64,000 bases of DNA from Deltaproteobacteria bacterium (GTDB taxonomy: Bacteria; Myxococcota; Myxococcia; Myxococcales; Anaeromyxobacteraceae), in contig JACRMN010000024.1 of NCBI GenBank assembly GCA_016214955.1, positions 124,001-188,000 of the forward strand, written 5' to 3'. The number at the start of each line of letters is the position of its first letter. The first letter of the stretch is position 1. Shown here piece after piece: positions 55,248 to 64,000 of the stretch. A model generated the notes under the pieces. That model made no database searches, had not been told where the DNA came from, and saw nothing but the letters and a program-made list of their open reading frames with translations. The position numbers were made by a program, and so were the translations under genes.

Positions 55248-55254
55248 GCGGCCG

Positions 55255-55857
55255 TCAGCCGCCGGCCGCCAGGAAGGCCACCGCCCTCCGCGCCGCCTGC
55301 GAGAGGCCGGCCTGGAAGCGGGCGTCGGCCCCGGCGAGCCGCTCCACCTCGGCCCCGGGCAGCGTCGCCAGCACCGCCGCCTCGTCGAGCGCCGCGCCCG
55401 CCTCCGGCAGGAGCGCCAGCACGCGGGCTGCCACCGGCTCGCCGGCGGGCAGCGCGGAGGGCGCCAGCAGCGCCGCGCCGCGAAGCTCCGGGTGGCCGCG
55501 CAGGAGCGCCAGCGCGGTCTCGCAGCCGCTCCACAGGCCGCAGACGGCCAGCGGCCCGGGCGCGGTCCCGGCCAGGTGCTCGAGCGCCGCCTCGGCGTCG
55601 GCGAGGGCCTGCGCCGGATCGGGCTCACCGCCGGAGGCGCCCCGCCCCCGGTGCTGGAAGCGCAGCGAGGCGTGGCCGGCCCGCGCCGATGCCCAGGCGA
55701 GCTCGGCGAGCGGCGGGGCGTCCATCCCGCTCTCGTCCACCGGCGGGCACAGCAGCAGGGCCGGCGCCCGCCGCCCGCGGTGGTAGAGCCCCTCCAGCGT
55801 GAGCTCCCCGCAGGGGATGAGCGCGGGGCGCTCCAGGAACTGTCCGGCGAGGACCAT
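55255..55857 (-). CDS. Small alpha/beta hydrolase-like protein
   Basis: 200 residues. The nucleophile-elbow-like GLWSGCETAL (Ser near residue 108), LLLCPPVDESGMDA as the oxyanion region and SLRFQHRGRGASGG fit the alpha/beta-hydrolase fold. A clear catalytic Asp and His are not assigned and the chain is short. It might be an inactive or shortened relative. It ends 8 bp from the convergent CPBP gene. Confidence 0.68.
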   Translation of the reverse strand: MVLAGQFLERPALIPCGELTLEGLYHRGRRAPALLLCPPVDESGMDAPPLAELAWASARAGHASLRFQHRGRGASGGEPDPAQALADAEAALEHLAGTAPGPLAVCGLWSGCETALALLRGHPELRGAALLAPSALPAGEPVAARVLALLPEAGAALDEAAVLATLPGAEVERLAGADARFQAGLSQAARRAVAFLAAGG

Positions 55858-56026
55858 GGCGGCGGAAGCCTAGCGCAGCCGGCGGCGGGCCGCCGGGGGG
55901 CAGGCGGGCGGCCGCCCGCTCGCCCGGGCGGGGCGAGAGAGCTGCGCCTCCCCGCAAGGCGGCACCCCCTCCCCCGGCGCCCTCTTGCCACACGTCCGTC
56001 CGCGCCGCCGTGCTAGAGGGAAGGCG

Positions 56027-56947
56027 ATGCCGTCATCCGCGCCGCCCTCCCTCACCCGCTTCGCCTGGCTCTCCATCGGCGCCGCGCTCGTCACCATCGC
56101 GCTCAAGACGGTGGCCTGGCGGCTCACCGGCTCGGTGGGCCTCCTCTCCGACGCGCTCGAGTCGCTCGTCAACCTGGTGGCCGCGGCGATGACGCTCTCC
56201 ATGCTGGTGGTGGCCCAGAAGCCGCCCACCGAGGCGCACGCCTACGGCTTCGGCAAGGCCGAGTACTTCTCGAGCGGCGTCGAGGGTGCGCTCATCCTGC
56301 TGGCGGCGGTGGCCATCGGCTGGACGGCGGTGAGCCGGCTCCTCCACCCGGCGCCCATCGAGCAGGTCGGCCTCGGCCTCGCCGTCTCGGTCGCCGCCTC
56401 CCTCGTCAACCTGGCCGTGGCCCGGGTGCTGCTCCGCGCCGGCAAGCGCCACCGCTCCATCGCCCTCGAGGCCGACGCCCACCACCTCATGACCGACGTC
56501 TGGACCTCGGCGGGCGTGGTGGTCGGCGTCGGCGCGGTGGCCGTCACCGGCTGGCAGCGGCTCGACCCCATCATCGCCATCCTGGTGGCGCTCAACATCG
56601 TCTGGACCGGCGTGGGCATCATGCGCCGCTCCGCCCTGGGCCTGCTGGACCGGGCGCTGCCCGAGGAGGACCAGGCCCTCATCCGCGACACGCTCGGGCG
56701 CGTCGCCCCGCCCCCGGTGCAGTTCCACGCCCTGCGCACGCGCCAGGCCGGCTCCCGCCGCTTCGTCTCCCTCCACGTGCTGGTGCCGGGCGACTGGAGC
56801 GTGCAGCGCGGCCACGAGCTCCTGGAGCGCATCGAGGCGGAGCTGCGCACGGCGCTCCCTCACGCCGCCGTCTTCACCCATCTGGAGCCGCTGGAGGACC
56901 CCTCCTCCTTCGCCGACGTGACGCTGGACCGCGGCGTCGGCGTCTGA
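56027..56947 (+). CDS. Cation diffusion facilitator (CDF) metal exporter
   Basis: 306 residues with six membrane helices and the CDF metal sites: SDALESLVN in helix 2 and [11 protein letters not shown] (HxxxD) in helix 5. A cytoplasmic C-terminal ferredoxin-like domain has [24 protein letters not shown]. Exports Zn, Fe, Mn or Co by proton antiport; the metal is not readable. AGAGGGAAGG precedes the ATG. Confidence 0.93.
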   Translation: MPSSAPPSLTRFAWLSIGAALVTIALKTVAWRLTGSVGLLSDALESLVNLVAAAMTLSMLVVAQKPPTEAHAYGFGKAEYFSSGVEGALILLAAVAIGWTAVSRLLHPAPIEQVGLGLAVSVAASLVNLAVARVLLRAGKRHRSIALEADAHHLMTDVWTSAGVVVGVGAVAVTGWQRLDPIIAILVALNIVWTGVGIMRRSALGLLDRALPEEDQALIRDTLGRVAPPPVQFHALRTRQAGSRRFVSLHVLVPGDWSVQRGHELLERIEAELRTALPHAAVFTHLEPLEDPSSFADVTLDRGVGV

Positions 56948-56960
56948 GGTCTCCCCGGCG

Positions 56961-58160
56961 CTACTTCACGCGCCGGTACACCAGGCACTTCAGGTAGCGC
57001 CCCTCGCGGAACTGGGGGGAGACCGGGTGGTCGGGAGGCTGGCGCCGCTCCTCCACGAGCTGCAGGTCCACCCGGACCTTGAAGGCCGCCTCCTTGACCG
57101 CGTCGTAGAACTGCTCGGCGCTCACCCGGGCGCTGCAGCTCGCCGTCACCAGCAGGCCGCCGGGCGCCAGCACCGACAGCGCCGCCCGGTTGAGCGAGGC
57201 ATAGCCGGCCACCGCCGCCTCGACCGCCTTCTGCGACTTGGCGAAGGCCGGCGGGTCGCAGACCACCAGGTCGAAGCGCCTCCCCTCCCGCTTGTAACGG
57301 GCCAGCAGCTCGAAGGCGTCCTCGGTGGCGAAGGCGTGATCGGCGGGGTCGAGCCCGTTCTCGCGGAAGTTCTCGCGGGCCAGCGCGATGGCCTCCGGGT
57401 CCACGTCCACGCTCACCACGTGGGTGGAGCCGCCCAGCGCCGCGGCCACCGAGAAGCCCCCGGTGTAGCTGAAGCAGTTGAGGGCCTCGGCCCGCCCCGC
57501 CGCCAGCTCCCGCACCAGCCGGCGGTTCTCGCGCTGGTCGAGGAAGAGACCGGTCTTCTGCCCGCGCCGCACGTCCACCAGGAGCCTCATGCCGTGCTCC
57601 TCGATGGCGATCCGCTCCGGCGGCTCCTCGCCGGCCAGCACCCGGCCCAGCGGCGCCGCCTCCTCGTCCTCCTCGTCGTGCGGGATCTCGTCGCGCCCGT
57701 AGACGCCGCGCAGCCCGGGGGCCGCCGCCTGCACCGCCTCGACGATGGCGGCGCGGTGCGGGGTGAGGCCGGCAGAGTAGAGCTTCAGCACCGCGAAGCC
57801 TGCGTAGCGGTCGACCACCACGCCCGGCAGGCCGTCCGACTCGCCGTGCACCAGGCGGTAGCCGCTCGTGCCCCGCACCAGCTCGGCGCGCAGGGCCGCG
57901 GCCCGCGCCAGCCTCCGGTGCCAGAAGGCGCCGTCGATGGCCTCGGCCGGCTCGCGGGTGAGGATGCGGACGCTGATGGCCGAGTGCGGGTCGTAGTATC
58001 CGCGGGCCACGAAGCGGCCCTGCTCCTCGACGTCCACGATGGTGCCGGCGGCCAGCCCCCTGGGCGCCCGCGCCAGCGCCTTGCGGAAGACCCAGGGATG
58101 GCCCGCCCGCAGGTGCCGCGCCAGGTCCTTCTGGAGCTCCAGCGAGACCTCGGACTTCAC
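56961..58160 (-). CDS. rlmI: rRNA large-subunit cytosine methyltransferase (RlmI-like)
   Basis: 399 residues. N-terminal PUA domain (HPWVFRKALAR ... VARGYYDPHSAISVRIL), central domain with HGESDGLPGVVVDRY, and a SAM-dependent methyltransferase with NCFSYTGGFSVAAALGG and CDPPAFAKSQK. RlmI forms m5C1962 in 23S rRNA. GTG 58160 overlaps the upstream radical-SAM stop by 4 bp (GTGA). Confidence 0.88.
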   Translation of the reverse strand: MKSEVSLELQKDLARHLRAGHPWVFRKALARAPRGLAAGTIVDVEEQGRFVARGYYDPHSAISVRILTREPAEAIDGAFWHRRLARAAALRAELVRGTSGYRLVHGESDGLPGVVVDRYAGFAVLKLYSAGLTPHRAAIVEAVQAAAPGLRGVYGRDEIPHDEEDEEAAPLGRVLAGEEPPERIAIEEHGMRLLVDVRRGQKTGLFLDQRENRRLVRELAAGRAEALNCFSYTGGFSVAAALGGSTHVVSVDVDPEAIALARENFRENGLDPADHAFATEDAFELLARYKREGRRFDLVVCDPPAFAKSQKAVEAAVAGYASLNRAALSVLAPGGLLVTASCSARVSAEQFYDAVKEAAFKVRVDLQLVEERRQPPDHPVSPQFREGRYLKCLVYRRVK

Positions 58161-59467
58161 GAGGCCGCCTTGGCGGTCCCACGCTCGCCGCGGGCGCGGG
58201 CGAAGTTGCCCACCACCAGCCCCGGCCGCGCCGCCTGCAGCGCCTCGATGAGCCCGCGGATGCCCACGGCCCGGCCCGGCGCCCCGCGGCCGCGCGCCAG
58301 ATCCATGTACAGGTCGGGGTCGATGGCCAGCGGCCGGGTCTGGACCTGGTCCACGCCCACCTCGGCCACCAGCCGGCAGAGCCGCTCCACCTCGCCCTGG
58401 CGGTCGGTGACGCCCGGAAAGGTGAGCAGGTTGAGCGCCAGGTAGGCCCCCTTGTCCTTGGCCACGCGCATCGAGGCGATGACCTCGCCGAGCACGTAGC
58501 CGTGAGGCTTGTAGTAGGCGGTGTAGAGGTCCTCGGAGGCGCTGTTGAGCGAGATGCGGCAGGCGTCGAGCCCGGCGTCGCAGAGGGCCGCCAGCGCCCG
58601 CGGAGAGCTGCCGTTGGTGTTGACGTTGATGCTGCCGGCCGAGGTCTGGCCGCGCGCCAGCCGGATGGCCTTGGCGATCTCCTTCCACCGCAGCAGCGGC
58701 TCCCCCTCGCACCCCTGGCCGAAGGAGATCATCACCCGGCCGCTGGCCTTCGCCAGGTGCTCGGCGGCCACCTCGGCCATCTCCTCGGCGGTGGGCGGCC
58801 GGAGGATGCGCTGGTGGGAGGCCGGCGGGCGGCCGGCGGGCTGGTCGGAGAGGCAGCCCAGGCAGGAGGCGTTGCAGGCGCTCGACGACGGGATGGCCCC
58901 CTCGTCGCGCTGGAGGAAGGTGTTCTGGGCGGTGAAGCAGCTCCACTCCAGCGCGCAGCGGGAGAGCTGCTGGTAGATGGGGTTGTGGCTCTTCGCCAGC
59001 CGCCGCTCCACCCGCCGGCGCAGGTCGGCGCCGGAGCGGCCCCGCGGATCCCAGTGGGTGCGCTTGTCGGTGTGGAGCGCCCAGACCACCGGGCCGCGCG
59101 GGCCGAGCCCTGCCGCGGTGTAGGCCCACTGCGGCAGCACCGGGGCGCGGGTGGGGGCGCGGACGCCGGCAGGCAGGAGCGCGCGCGTCCAGCCGGGCGG
59201 CAGCGTGGCACCCACGGCGTGAGGCGCGAAGGTGCGGCCCTCCACCGTCACCTCGGGCAGCGTCACCGTCTCGCCCGTGGCCGGGTCCACGCCGACGGGC
59301 CTGCGGCCGGGCAGCATGCAGAGCGCCCCGCCCTCGGGGAGCGGGGCGGGCCGCTCCTCGGGCCGGAACTGGTCGTCGCCGCTGCGCGCCGCCGCCAGGA
59401 GCCGGGGATGGTCGTAGACCACGCCCTTGTCGTCGGCGAAGAGGAGGCGCGGTCCCTTGGTGGCCAC
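58157..59467 (-). CDS. Radical SAM protein of unknown function
   Basis: 436 residues. The iron-sulphur motif CNASCLGC (Cys198, 202, 205) lies unusually far from the N-terminus; further Cys at about 171 and 177 precede it. SINVNTNGSSPRAL and DACRISLNSAS match the radical SAM barrel. The first 170 residues contain no domain I recognise. Its stop overlaps the rlmI start, so the two products may act together. Start GTG 59467 with GGAAGGGG before it. Confidence 0.82.
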   Translation of the reverse strand: MATKGPRLLFADDKGVVYDHPRLLAAARSGDDQFRPEERPAPLPEGGALCMLPGRRPVGVDPATGETVTLPEVTVEGRTFAPHAVGATLPPGWTRALLPAGVRAPTRAPVLPQWAYTAAGLGPRGPVVWALHTDKRTHWDPRGRSGADLRRRVERRLAKSHNPIYQQLSRCALEWSCFTAQNTFLQRDEGAIPSSSACNASCLGCLSDQPAGRPPASHQRILRPPTAEEMAEVAAEHLAKASGRVMISFGQGCEGEPLLRWKEIAKAIRLARGQTSAGSINVNTNGSSPRALAALCDAGLDACRISLNSASEDLYTAYYKPHGYVLGEVIASMRVAKDKGAYLALNLLTFPGVTDRQGEVERLCRLVAEVGVDQVQTRPLAIDPDLYMDLARGRGAPGRAVGIRGLIEALQAARPGLVVGNFARARGERGTAKAAS

Positions 59468-59663
59468 GCCCCTTCCATAGCACGGTCCTTTTCCCTCGTC
59501 CTTCCGAACCCTTGCCTTCGGGGGGCCTCGGAGGGGCCGAGGCGGGAATGCCTGGGGCCCACCCCTCGTTTTCACGTGGAAATTCGCCGGGGAGCGCGCC
59601 AGCGGCGGGAAGAGGCATTAGACTCCCCGGGCGCACCGGACGGCGGGGCGGAGAGCGGAGCGG

Positions 59664-60296
59664 ATGATCGACCTGAGGCGCCACAGCGACCGGACCCGAG
59701 CCGAGTTCGAGGGACTCCTCGAAGGGCAGCTCGACGCGCTGTACGCAGCGGCGATGCGGCTCACCCGCAACGCCCGCGACGCCGAGGACCTGGTGCAGGA
59801 CGCGGTGCTGCGGGCCTACCGCTTCTTCGACCGCTTCGAGCGCGGCACCCACTTCCGCGCCTGGATCTTCCGCATCCTCACCAACACCTTCATCAACCGG
59901 TACCGCCGCTCGGTGAAGGAGCGGACGCTGGTGGACGGCCCGGAGCGCGAGTCGGTCACCGAGCAGCTCGTCTCCCGCGATGCCGCCGACCAGGCCGGCG
60001 ACCCGGAGCGCCACTTCTTCGGCCGGCTGGTCTCGGACGACGTGGTACGCGCCGTGGACGCCCTGCCCATCGACTTCCGGATGGTGGTGATCCTGGCCGA
60101 CCTCCAGGAGTTCTCCTACAAGGAGATCGCCGACATCCTCGACATCCCGGTGGGCACGGTGATGAGCCGCCTCTTCCGCGGCCGCCGCCTGCTGGAGAAG
60201 TCGCTCCTCGACTACGCCGCCGAGACCGGCCACGTCCCCACCCGCGAGGACGGCAGCATCGACCTCCAGTCCTTCCGCAGCCGCAAGTCCAGGTAG
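59664..60296 (+). CDS. ECF-type RNA polymerase sigma factor
   Basis: 210 residues. Sigma-2 region RDAEDLVQDAVLRAYRFFDRFERGTHFRAWIFRILTNTFINRYRR and sigma-4 region FSYKEIADILDIPVGTVMSRLFRGRRLLEKSL are both complete. A 25-residue tail follows. The anti-sigma gene starts 5 bp downstream. No clear autoregulated promoter of ECF type is visible. Confidence 0.93.
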   Translation: MIDLRRHSDRTRAEFEGLLEGQLDALYAAAMRLTRNARDAEDLVQDAVLRAYRFFDRFERGTHFRAWIFRILTNTFINRYRRSVKERTLVDGPERESVTEQLVSRDAADQAGDPERHFFGRLVSDDVVRAVDALPIDFRMVVILADLQEFSYKEIADILDIPVGTVMSRLFRGRRLLEKSLLDYAAETGHVPTREDGSIDLQSFRSRKSR

Positions 60297-60300
60297 CCCC

Positions 60301-61125
60301 GTGCCGTACGAGCCCGACAGCCGCCCCGCCATCGACTGCGCCGAGCTCGGCCGCACCGCCGAGACGCTGGTGGACGGCGAGCTCCTGGAGCGAGAGCAGG
60401 CAGAGGCCGAGGCCCATCTGGCCTGCTGCGAGAGCTGCCGCCGCACCGTCGAGGCGCTGCGGCGCACGCGCGCCGCCGTGCGCCAGCGGCTCCGCGAGGC
60501 GCTCGGCCCCGCCTCCCCGCACGGCCGCGCCCCGGCCGCGCTGCGCAGCCGCATCCACCTGGCGCTGGCCCACGAGCGCCGCCCCTGGTGGCGCCGGGCG
60601 CTCTCGCCGCTCCCCCTGGCCGCCGCGGCCGCCTGCGCCGCGGGCGCGCTGCTGGTGCTCTACACCCACGCCGACGGCGACCCGCTGGCCGACGAGGCCG
60701 TGGCCCGCCACAGCCGCGATCTGCCGCTGGAGGTGACCACCGCCTCGGTGGGGCCGGAGTCGGTGGCCGGCTGGTTCAAGGGCAAGGTCGACTTCGCCAC
60801 CCGCCCACCGGTGTTCCGCAAGGGCGACGTCCGCCTGGTCGGCGGCCGCATCTCGCACATCAAGGACCGGCCGGCGGCCTACATGCGCTACCAGCTCCCC
60901 CACGGCCAGCTCGGGCTCTTCATCGTCGAGGACCCGGAGCGGCGCCTGGGCGGCGGGGGGCGGCCGCTGCAGCTGGGCCCGGCCACGGTGCGGATGATGA
61001 ACTCCCACGGCTACAACGTGGCCGTGTGGCGCGACGACCGGATCGTCTACTCCCTGGTGTCGGACCTCGACGAGCCGGCGCTCGAGCGGCTGGTGGAAGC
61101 GGCCCTCACCGTCCCGCACCCGTAG
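60301..61125 (+). CDS. Zinc-finger anti-sigma factor (membrane-bound)
   Basis: 274 residues from GTG. N-terminal anti-sigma ZAS domain with Cys13 and His39-x3-Cys43-x2-Cys46, one membrane helix (about 98-118), and a C-terminal periplasmic domain with SVAGWFKGKVDFA and SHGYNVAVWRDDRIVYSLVSDL, a DUF-like sensor found in other anti-sigma proteins. It should hold the ECF factor until a signal at the membrane releases it. The stimulus is unknown. Confidence 0.88.
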   Translation: MPYEPDSRPAIDCAELGRTAETLVDGELLEREQAEAEAHLACCESCRRTVEALRRTRAAVRQRLREALGPASPHGRAPAALRSRIHLALAHERRPWWRRALSPLPLAAAAACAAGALLVLYTHADGDPLADEAVARHSRDLPLEVTTASVGPESVAGWFKGKVDFATRPPVFRKGDVRLVGGRISHIKDRPAAYMRYQLPHGQLGLFIVEDPERRLGGGGRPLQLGPATVRMMNSHGYNVAVWRDDRIVYSLVSDLDEPALERLVEAALTVPHP

Positions 61126-61176
61126 CGCGGGCAGGGGGCGGTGCCGAGGGGCCCCGCCGGGCCAGGGACCCATTCT

Positions 61177-61206
61177 TTGACAGCACTTCCTGCTCACCGC
61201 TAGGAT
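61177..61206 (+). promoter_or_regulatory. Promoter of the FrzS-like gene
   Basis: TTGACA (61177-61182), 18-base spacer, TAGGAT (61201-61206), the same architecture as the SCP2 promoter. The leader to the ATG is about 45 bases. Confidence 0.65.
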
Positions 61207-61258
61207 TCCCCTGACTTTTCGCCGCAATTGGCCGTCGCCCCCGCGGGCCGGGAATCCC

Positions 61259-63181
61259 ATGTCCAAGACGATCCTCCTCATCGAGAACGACGCGGCCTTC
61301 GCGTCGACCCTCGCCCGAGCGCTCGAGGCCCGCGGCCTCGCGGTCCGGGTGACGGGGGACGGCAAGGAGGGGCTGGACCTGGCCCGCGACAGCCGGCCCG
61401 ACGCGGTGGTGCTGTGCGTCGAGCTTCCCAGGATGTCGGGCTACTCGGTGTGCCAGAAGCTCCGCAAGGACGACGAACTGAAGGGCATCCCGCTGGTGCT
61501 CACCAGCGCCGAGGCCACCGAGGAGACCTTCGAGGCCCACCGCAAGCTCAAGGCCCGCGCCGACGACTACCTCATCAAGCCCTTCACCGCGGCGGCGCTG
61601 CTCGAGAAGCTCTCGCTGCTGGTGGCCCTGCCGCCCGCCCCCGGCGAGGGCGAGGAGCTCGTGACCCTCGACGACGTCGAGGAGCTCTCCGGCGAGATCC
61701 CGCTCATCCCCGAGGGCGAGGTGGTCCGGCCGCAGGATGCCCTGCCGGAGCCGGACGAGGACCTGAAGCTCCTCGACGACGCCTTCGACAGCATCGCCGG
61801 CGAGCCGGCCCTGGTGCGGGAGGCCACGCCGCCGCTCGGCCGCCCGCTGGCCGACGAGGCCCCCATCTCCCACGGCGAGCTGCAGGGCGCGGCCGGCCTC
61901 CTGCCCGCCGACGACGAGGTGGCCCCCAGCGTCGAGATCGACAGGCTGGGCGAGGAGGCCGACAGGGCCCTCGACGCGCTGGGCGCCGAGGAGCCGCCGC
62001 CGCTGGAGCCGGAGCCGCAGCACGCCGCCGAGCTGCTCGACGAGCCCGCGCCGATCCTGGACGAGCCGCCGCCCGCGCCCGCCCCCCTGCTGACCACGCC
62101 GGCGCCGGCGCCCATGCCGCTGCACACCTCGCCCGCGCCCTTCGCGGCCCCCAACTACGCGGCGATGGCCGCCGCGGCCCCGCTGCGCGCCACCCCGGTC
62201 CCGGGCTTCGCGCCCGAGGTCACCGCGGGGGCGGGCGCGGCTGCAGCGCTGACGGCGGCGCTGACCGAGAAGGACGCCGAGATCCAGCGGCTGCAGGACC
62301 GGGTGTCGGAGCTGCTCATCGAGGTGGCCCGCGCCAAGGACCACCTCGACCGGCGCGACGCCGAGACGGCCCAGCTGCGCGCGGCAACCCAGGACCTGGA
62401 GGCGCGCGCCCGCGGCCTCGAGTCCGACCTCGCCGCCCGCGAGGCCGAGCTGCAGCGCCAGGCCGACGAGGCGCGGCAGGGGCTGGAGCGGGAGCTGGCG
62501 GCGGCGCGGGAGGAGTCCCGTCGCGAGGCCGAGGCCCGGGCCGAGGCCGAGCAGCGGGCGCACCAGGGCGAGGAGGCGCTGCGCCAGCACCAGCAGCAGG
62601 CGCAGGACGCCGCCCGCCAGGCGGAGGAGGCGCTGCGCCAGGCCGAGACCCAGCGCGCCCAGGACCAGCAGGCCAGGGACGAGGCCGAGGAGCAGGCCCG
62701 CCGCATCGGTGAGCGGGCCGGGCACCTCGAGGCGGAGGTGGCGTCGCTGCGGCTCAAGGTGGAGGAGACCGAGCAGACAGCCAGCCTCAAGGCGGCCCAG
62801 CTCGCCGACGCCCTGGCCCAGCGCGATGCCCTGGGCCAGAAGGCCGGCAGCCTGGAGACCGAGCTGCAGGCGGCACTGGCGCTCCGCGGCCAGGTCGACA
62901 CCATGCGCGCCGACCTCGACGCGGCCCAGGTGGCCCACGAGGGAACCCGCGCCGAGGCGGACCGGCGCTCCGCCGAGCTGCAGAAGCGCATCTCGGAGCT
63001 GGAGGCGGTCAACGCCAAGCACGAGGAGCGGGTCGTCAAGGCCTACCAGAAGATCAAGAGCGACGAGAAGATCCGCGAGAAGACCCGCAAGGCCCTGGCC
63101 ATCGCGCTGCAGCTCCTCGACGAGCGCATCGCCGGCACCGCGCCCAAGGACCCCTCGGAGCCCGCCCCGCGACGGGAGTAG
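61259..63181 (+). CDS. frzS: FrzS-like gliding-motility protein with pseudo-receiver and coiled coil
   Basis: 640 residues. Residues 1-125 are a receiver fold closely similar to Myxococcus FrzS (HRKLKARADDYLIKPF). The phospho-accepting Asp position is Cys53 (VVLCVELP), so it is a pseudo-receiver. Residues 130-330 are acidic and Pro-rich; about 330-620 is a long coiled coil (heptads of Ala, Glu, Arg, Gln). FrzS localises to cell poles and promotes type IV pilus-driven movement. Longer than the M. xanthus protein because of the linker. Confidence 0.82.
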   Translation: MSKTILLIENDAAFASTLARALEARGLAVRVTGDGKEGLDLARDSRPDAVVLCVELPRMSGYSVCQKLRKDDELKGIPLVLTSAEATEETFEAHRKLKARADDYLIKPFTAAALLEKLSLLVALPPAPGEGEELVTLDDVEELSGEIPLIPEGEVVRPQDALPEPDEDLKLLDDAFDSIAGEPALVREATPPLGRPLADEAPISHGELQGAAGLLPADDEVAPSVEIDRLGEEADRALDALGAEEPPPLEPEPQHAAELLDEPAPILDEPPPAPAPLLTTPAPAPMPLHTSPAPFAAPNYAAMAAAAPLRATPVPGFAPEVTAGAGAAAALTAALTEKDAEIQRLQDRVSELLIEVARAKDHLDRRDAETAQLRAATQDLEARARGLESDLAAREAELQRQADEARQGLERELAAAREESRREAEARAEAEQRAHQGEEALRQHQQQAQDAARQAEEALRQAETQRAQDQQARDEAEEQARRIGERAGHLEAEVASLRLKVEETEQTASLKAAQLADALAQRDALGQKAGSLETELQAALALRGQVDTMRADLDAAQVAHEGTRAEADRRSAELQKRISELEAVNAKHEERVVKAYQKIKSDEKIREKTRKALAIALQLLDERIAGTAPKDPSEPAPRRE

Positions 63182-63183
63182 CC

Positions 63184-64000
63184 CTACCCGCCCCTGCGCC
63201 GCCGCAGCGCGCCCAGCAGGTCCCCGAGCTCCTCGATCCCCAGGAGCCGCGCCGCCGCGAAGTAGGCCGCGGCGCCGGCGGCGATGGGGCCGAAGCAGAG
63301 CAGCGCCTGCCGGCCGAGGCCGGCGGCAGGCGCCACCGGCAGGAGCGCCCGGTGCACGCCCCAGGCGGCCATGGCCAGGGCCGCGGTCCCGAGCAGCACC
63401 CGGGCGAGCTGCGGCAGCAGCCCGCGCTCGCCGAAGCCGCCGTGGCGTCGCTGCCAGGCCACCGCCAGCACGCCGAAGTTGGCGGCGGCGGCGAGCGAGG
63501 TGCCGAGCGCCACCCCCCGGAAGCCCAGCAGCGGGTGGAGCGCCAGGTTGAGCCCCACGTTGGAGACCATGCCCAGGACGCTGCCCCACAGCGGGATGCG
63601 GGCCTGGCCCAGGGCGTAGAAGGCCGGGGCCAGCACCTTGACCCCCGAGTAGCAGTACAGGCCGAGCGCGTAGAAGAGCAGCGCCTGCGCGGTTCCGGCG
63701 GTGTCCTCGGCGCCGAAGCGGCCGTGCTCGAAGATGACGGCGATGATGGGCGAGGCCAGGACCGCCAGCCCCGCGGCCGAGGGCACGTTGAGGAAGGCCA
63801 CCAGCCGCAGCCCCTGCCCCACCGTCTCCCGCACCGCCGGCATGTCGCGCGCCGCCGCCTTCTGGGCCACGCCGGCGCCGGCCACGGTGGCCACGGCCAC
63901 CCCGAAGACGCCGAGGGGAAACTGCATGAGCCGGAAGGCGAAGTTGAGCCAGGTGACGGCGCGGGCCTCCTGCGAGGCGAAGATGGTGTTGACGACGATG
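63184..64000 (-). CDS. murJ: Lipid II flippase MurJ (5' end outside window)
   Basis: The C-terminal half of a MurJ/MviN family membrane protein, with its start beyond the window end. Signature segments are NFAFRLMQFPLGVFGVAVATVAG, VIFEHGRFGAEDT and SGVKVLAPAFYALGQARIPLWGSV. It flips lipid II across the inner membrane for peptidoglycan synthesis. The stop converges on the FrzS-like gene, 2 bp apart. Confidence 0.95.
   Translation of the reverse strand, partial: IVVNTIFASQEARAVTWLNFAFRLMQFPLGVFGVAVATVAGAGVAQKAAARDMPAVRETVGQGLRLVAFLNVPSAAGLAVLASPIIAVIFEHGRFGAEDTAGTAQALLFYALGLYCYSGVKVLAPAFYALGQARIPLWGSVLGMVSNVGLNLALHPLLGFRGVALGTSLAAAANFGVLAVAWQRRHGGFGERGLLPQLARVLLGTAALAMAAWGVHRALLPVAPAAGLGRQALLCFGPIAAGAAAYFAAARLLGIEELGDLLGALRRRRGG

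Noticed and set aside
52746-55991. Upstream extension of the cytochrome frame to 1472 residues
   Set aside because: The frame before ATG 52745 has no signal peptide or domain and overlaps the barrel and protease genes.
59566-59585. TTTTCACGTGGAAA as an operator before the sigma-factor gene
   Set aside because: The symmetry is imperfect and no promoter with normal spacing accompanies it.

Overview
The window is very GC-rich (above 70% by eye) DNA densely packed with bacterial genes. I read it as a member of the Myxococcota, most likely an Anaeromyxobacter-type organism. The reasons are a FrzS-like gliding-motility protein, a Ser/Thr kinase fused to TPRs, PilZ and PEGA proteins, a 13-haem periplasmic cytochrome and the extreme GC content. 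The genus is an inference; no rRNA gene is present to prove it.

Left part (1-8.1 kb): the 3' part of a kinase-TPR gene, a class I acyl-CoA transferase, a zinc alcohol dehydrogenase with a LysR regulator, an ArsR/SRPBCC/DUF998-like cluster, and a MazEF-like toxin-antitoxin pair. Middle-left (8.2-14.8 kb): a compact integrated element in the initiator tRNA gene (tRNA-fMet). It is bounded by a 45-bp exact repeat of the tRNA 3' half and extended by a 43-bp near-exact repeat of the downstream hairpin. It carries a tyrosine integrase, an excisionase-like protein, a replication-relaxation-like protein, a small DNA-binding-like protein, an M74-like murein endopeptidase, a DUF433/PIN-like toxin-antitoxin pair and an unrecognised 351-residue protein of lower GC. 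A 21-bp-stem hairpin sits beside its replication/integration module.

14.9-36.6 kb: a zinc/manganese-type ABC uptake operon with an outer-membrane protein and a small His/Cys exported protein; a fatty-acyl group (CaiB-like CoA transferase, SCP2, FadD); two coupled Cys-rich von Willebrand lipoproteins; guaA and guaB; a directon of CoxE-like VWA protein, MiaB, gamma carbonic anhydrase, cNMP-binding protein and DedA; then a twin ABC ATPase and an M48 membrane protease.

36.6-49.2 kb: a PEGA lipoprotein; a tight directon of thiolase, ScoA, ScoB, SAM hydrolase, PilZ and an RNA uracil methyltransferase; an isoaspartyl peptidase; a beta-barrel protein; and a directon of CoaBC, uracil-DNA glycosylase, NfeD, stomatin and a GIN-domain protein. 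49.2-64 kb: a GGTCGG-type tandem repeat; a hybrid histidine kinase that lacks the phospho-accepting His; a 13-haem cytochrome overlapping a beta-barrel gene (candidate electron conduit); a CPBP protease; a small hydrolase; a CDF metal exporter; RlmI coupled to a radical SAM protein; an ECF sigma/anti-sigma pair; a FrzS-like pseudo-receiver; and the 3' part of murJ.

The most unusual points are the initiator-tRNA element with its unknown cargo, the His-to-Leu pseudo-kinase, the cytochrome/barrel pair, two genes that appear to start at CTG, a CoaBC that lacks its catalytic Cys, and a 13-bp operator-like motif shared by two outer-membrane protein loci.
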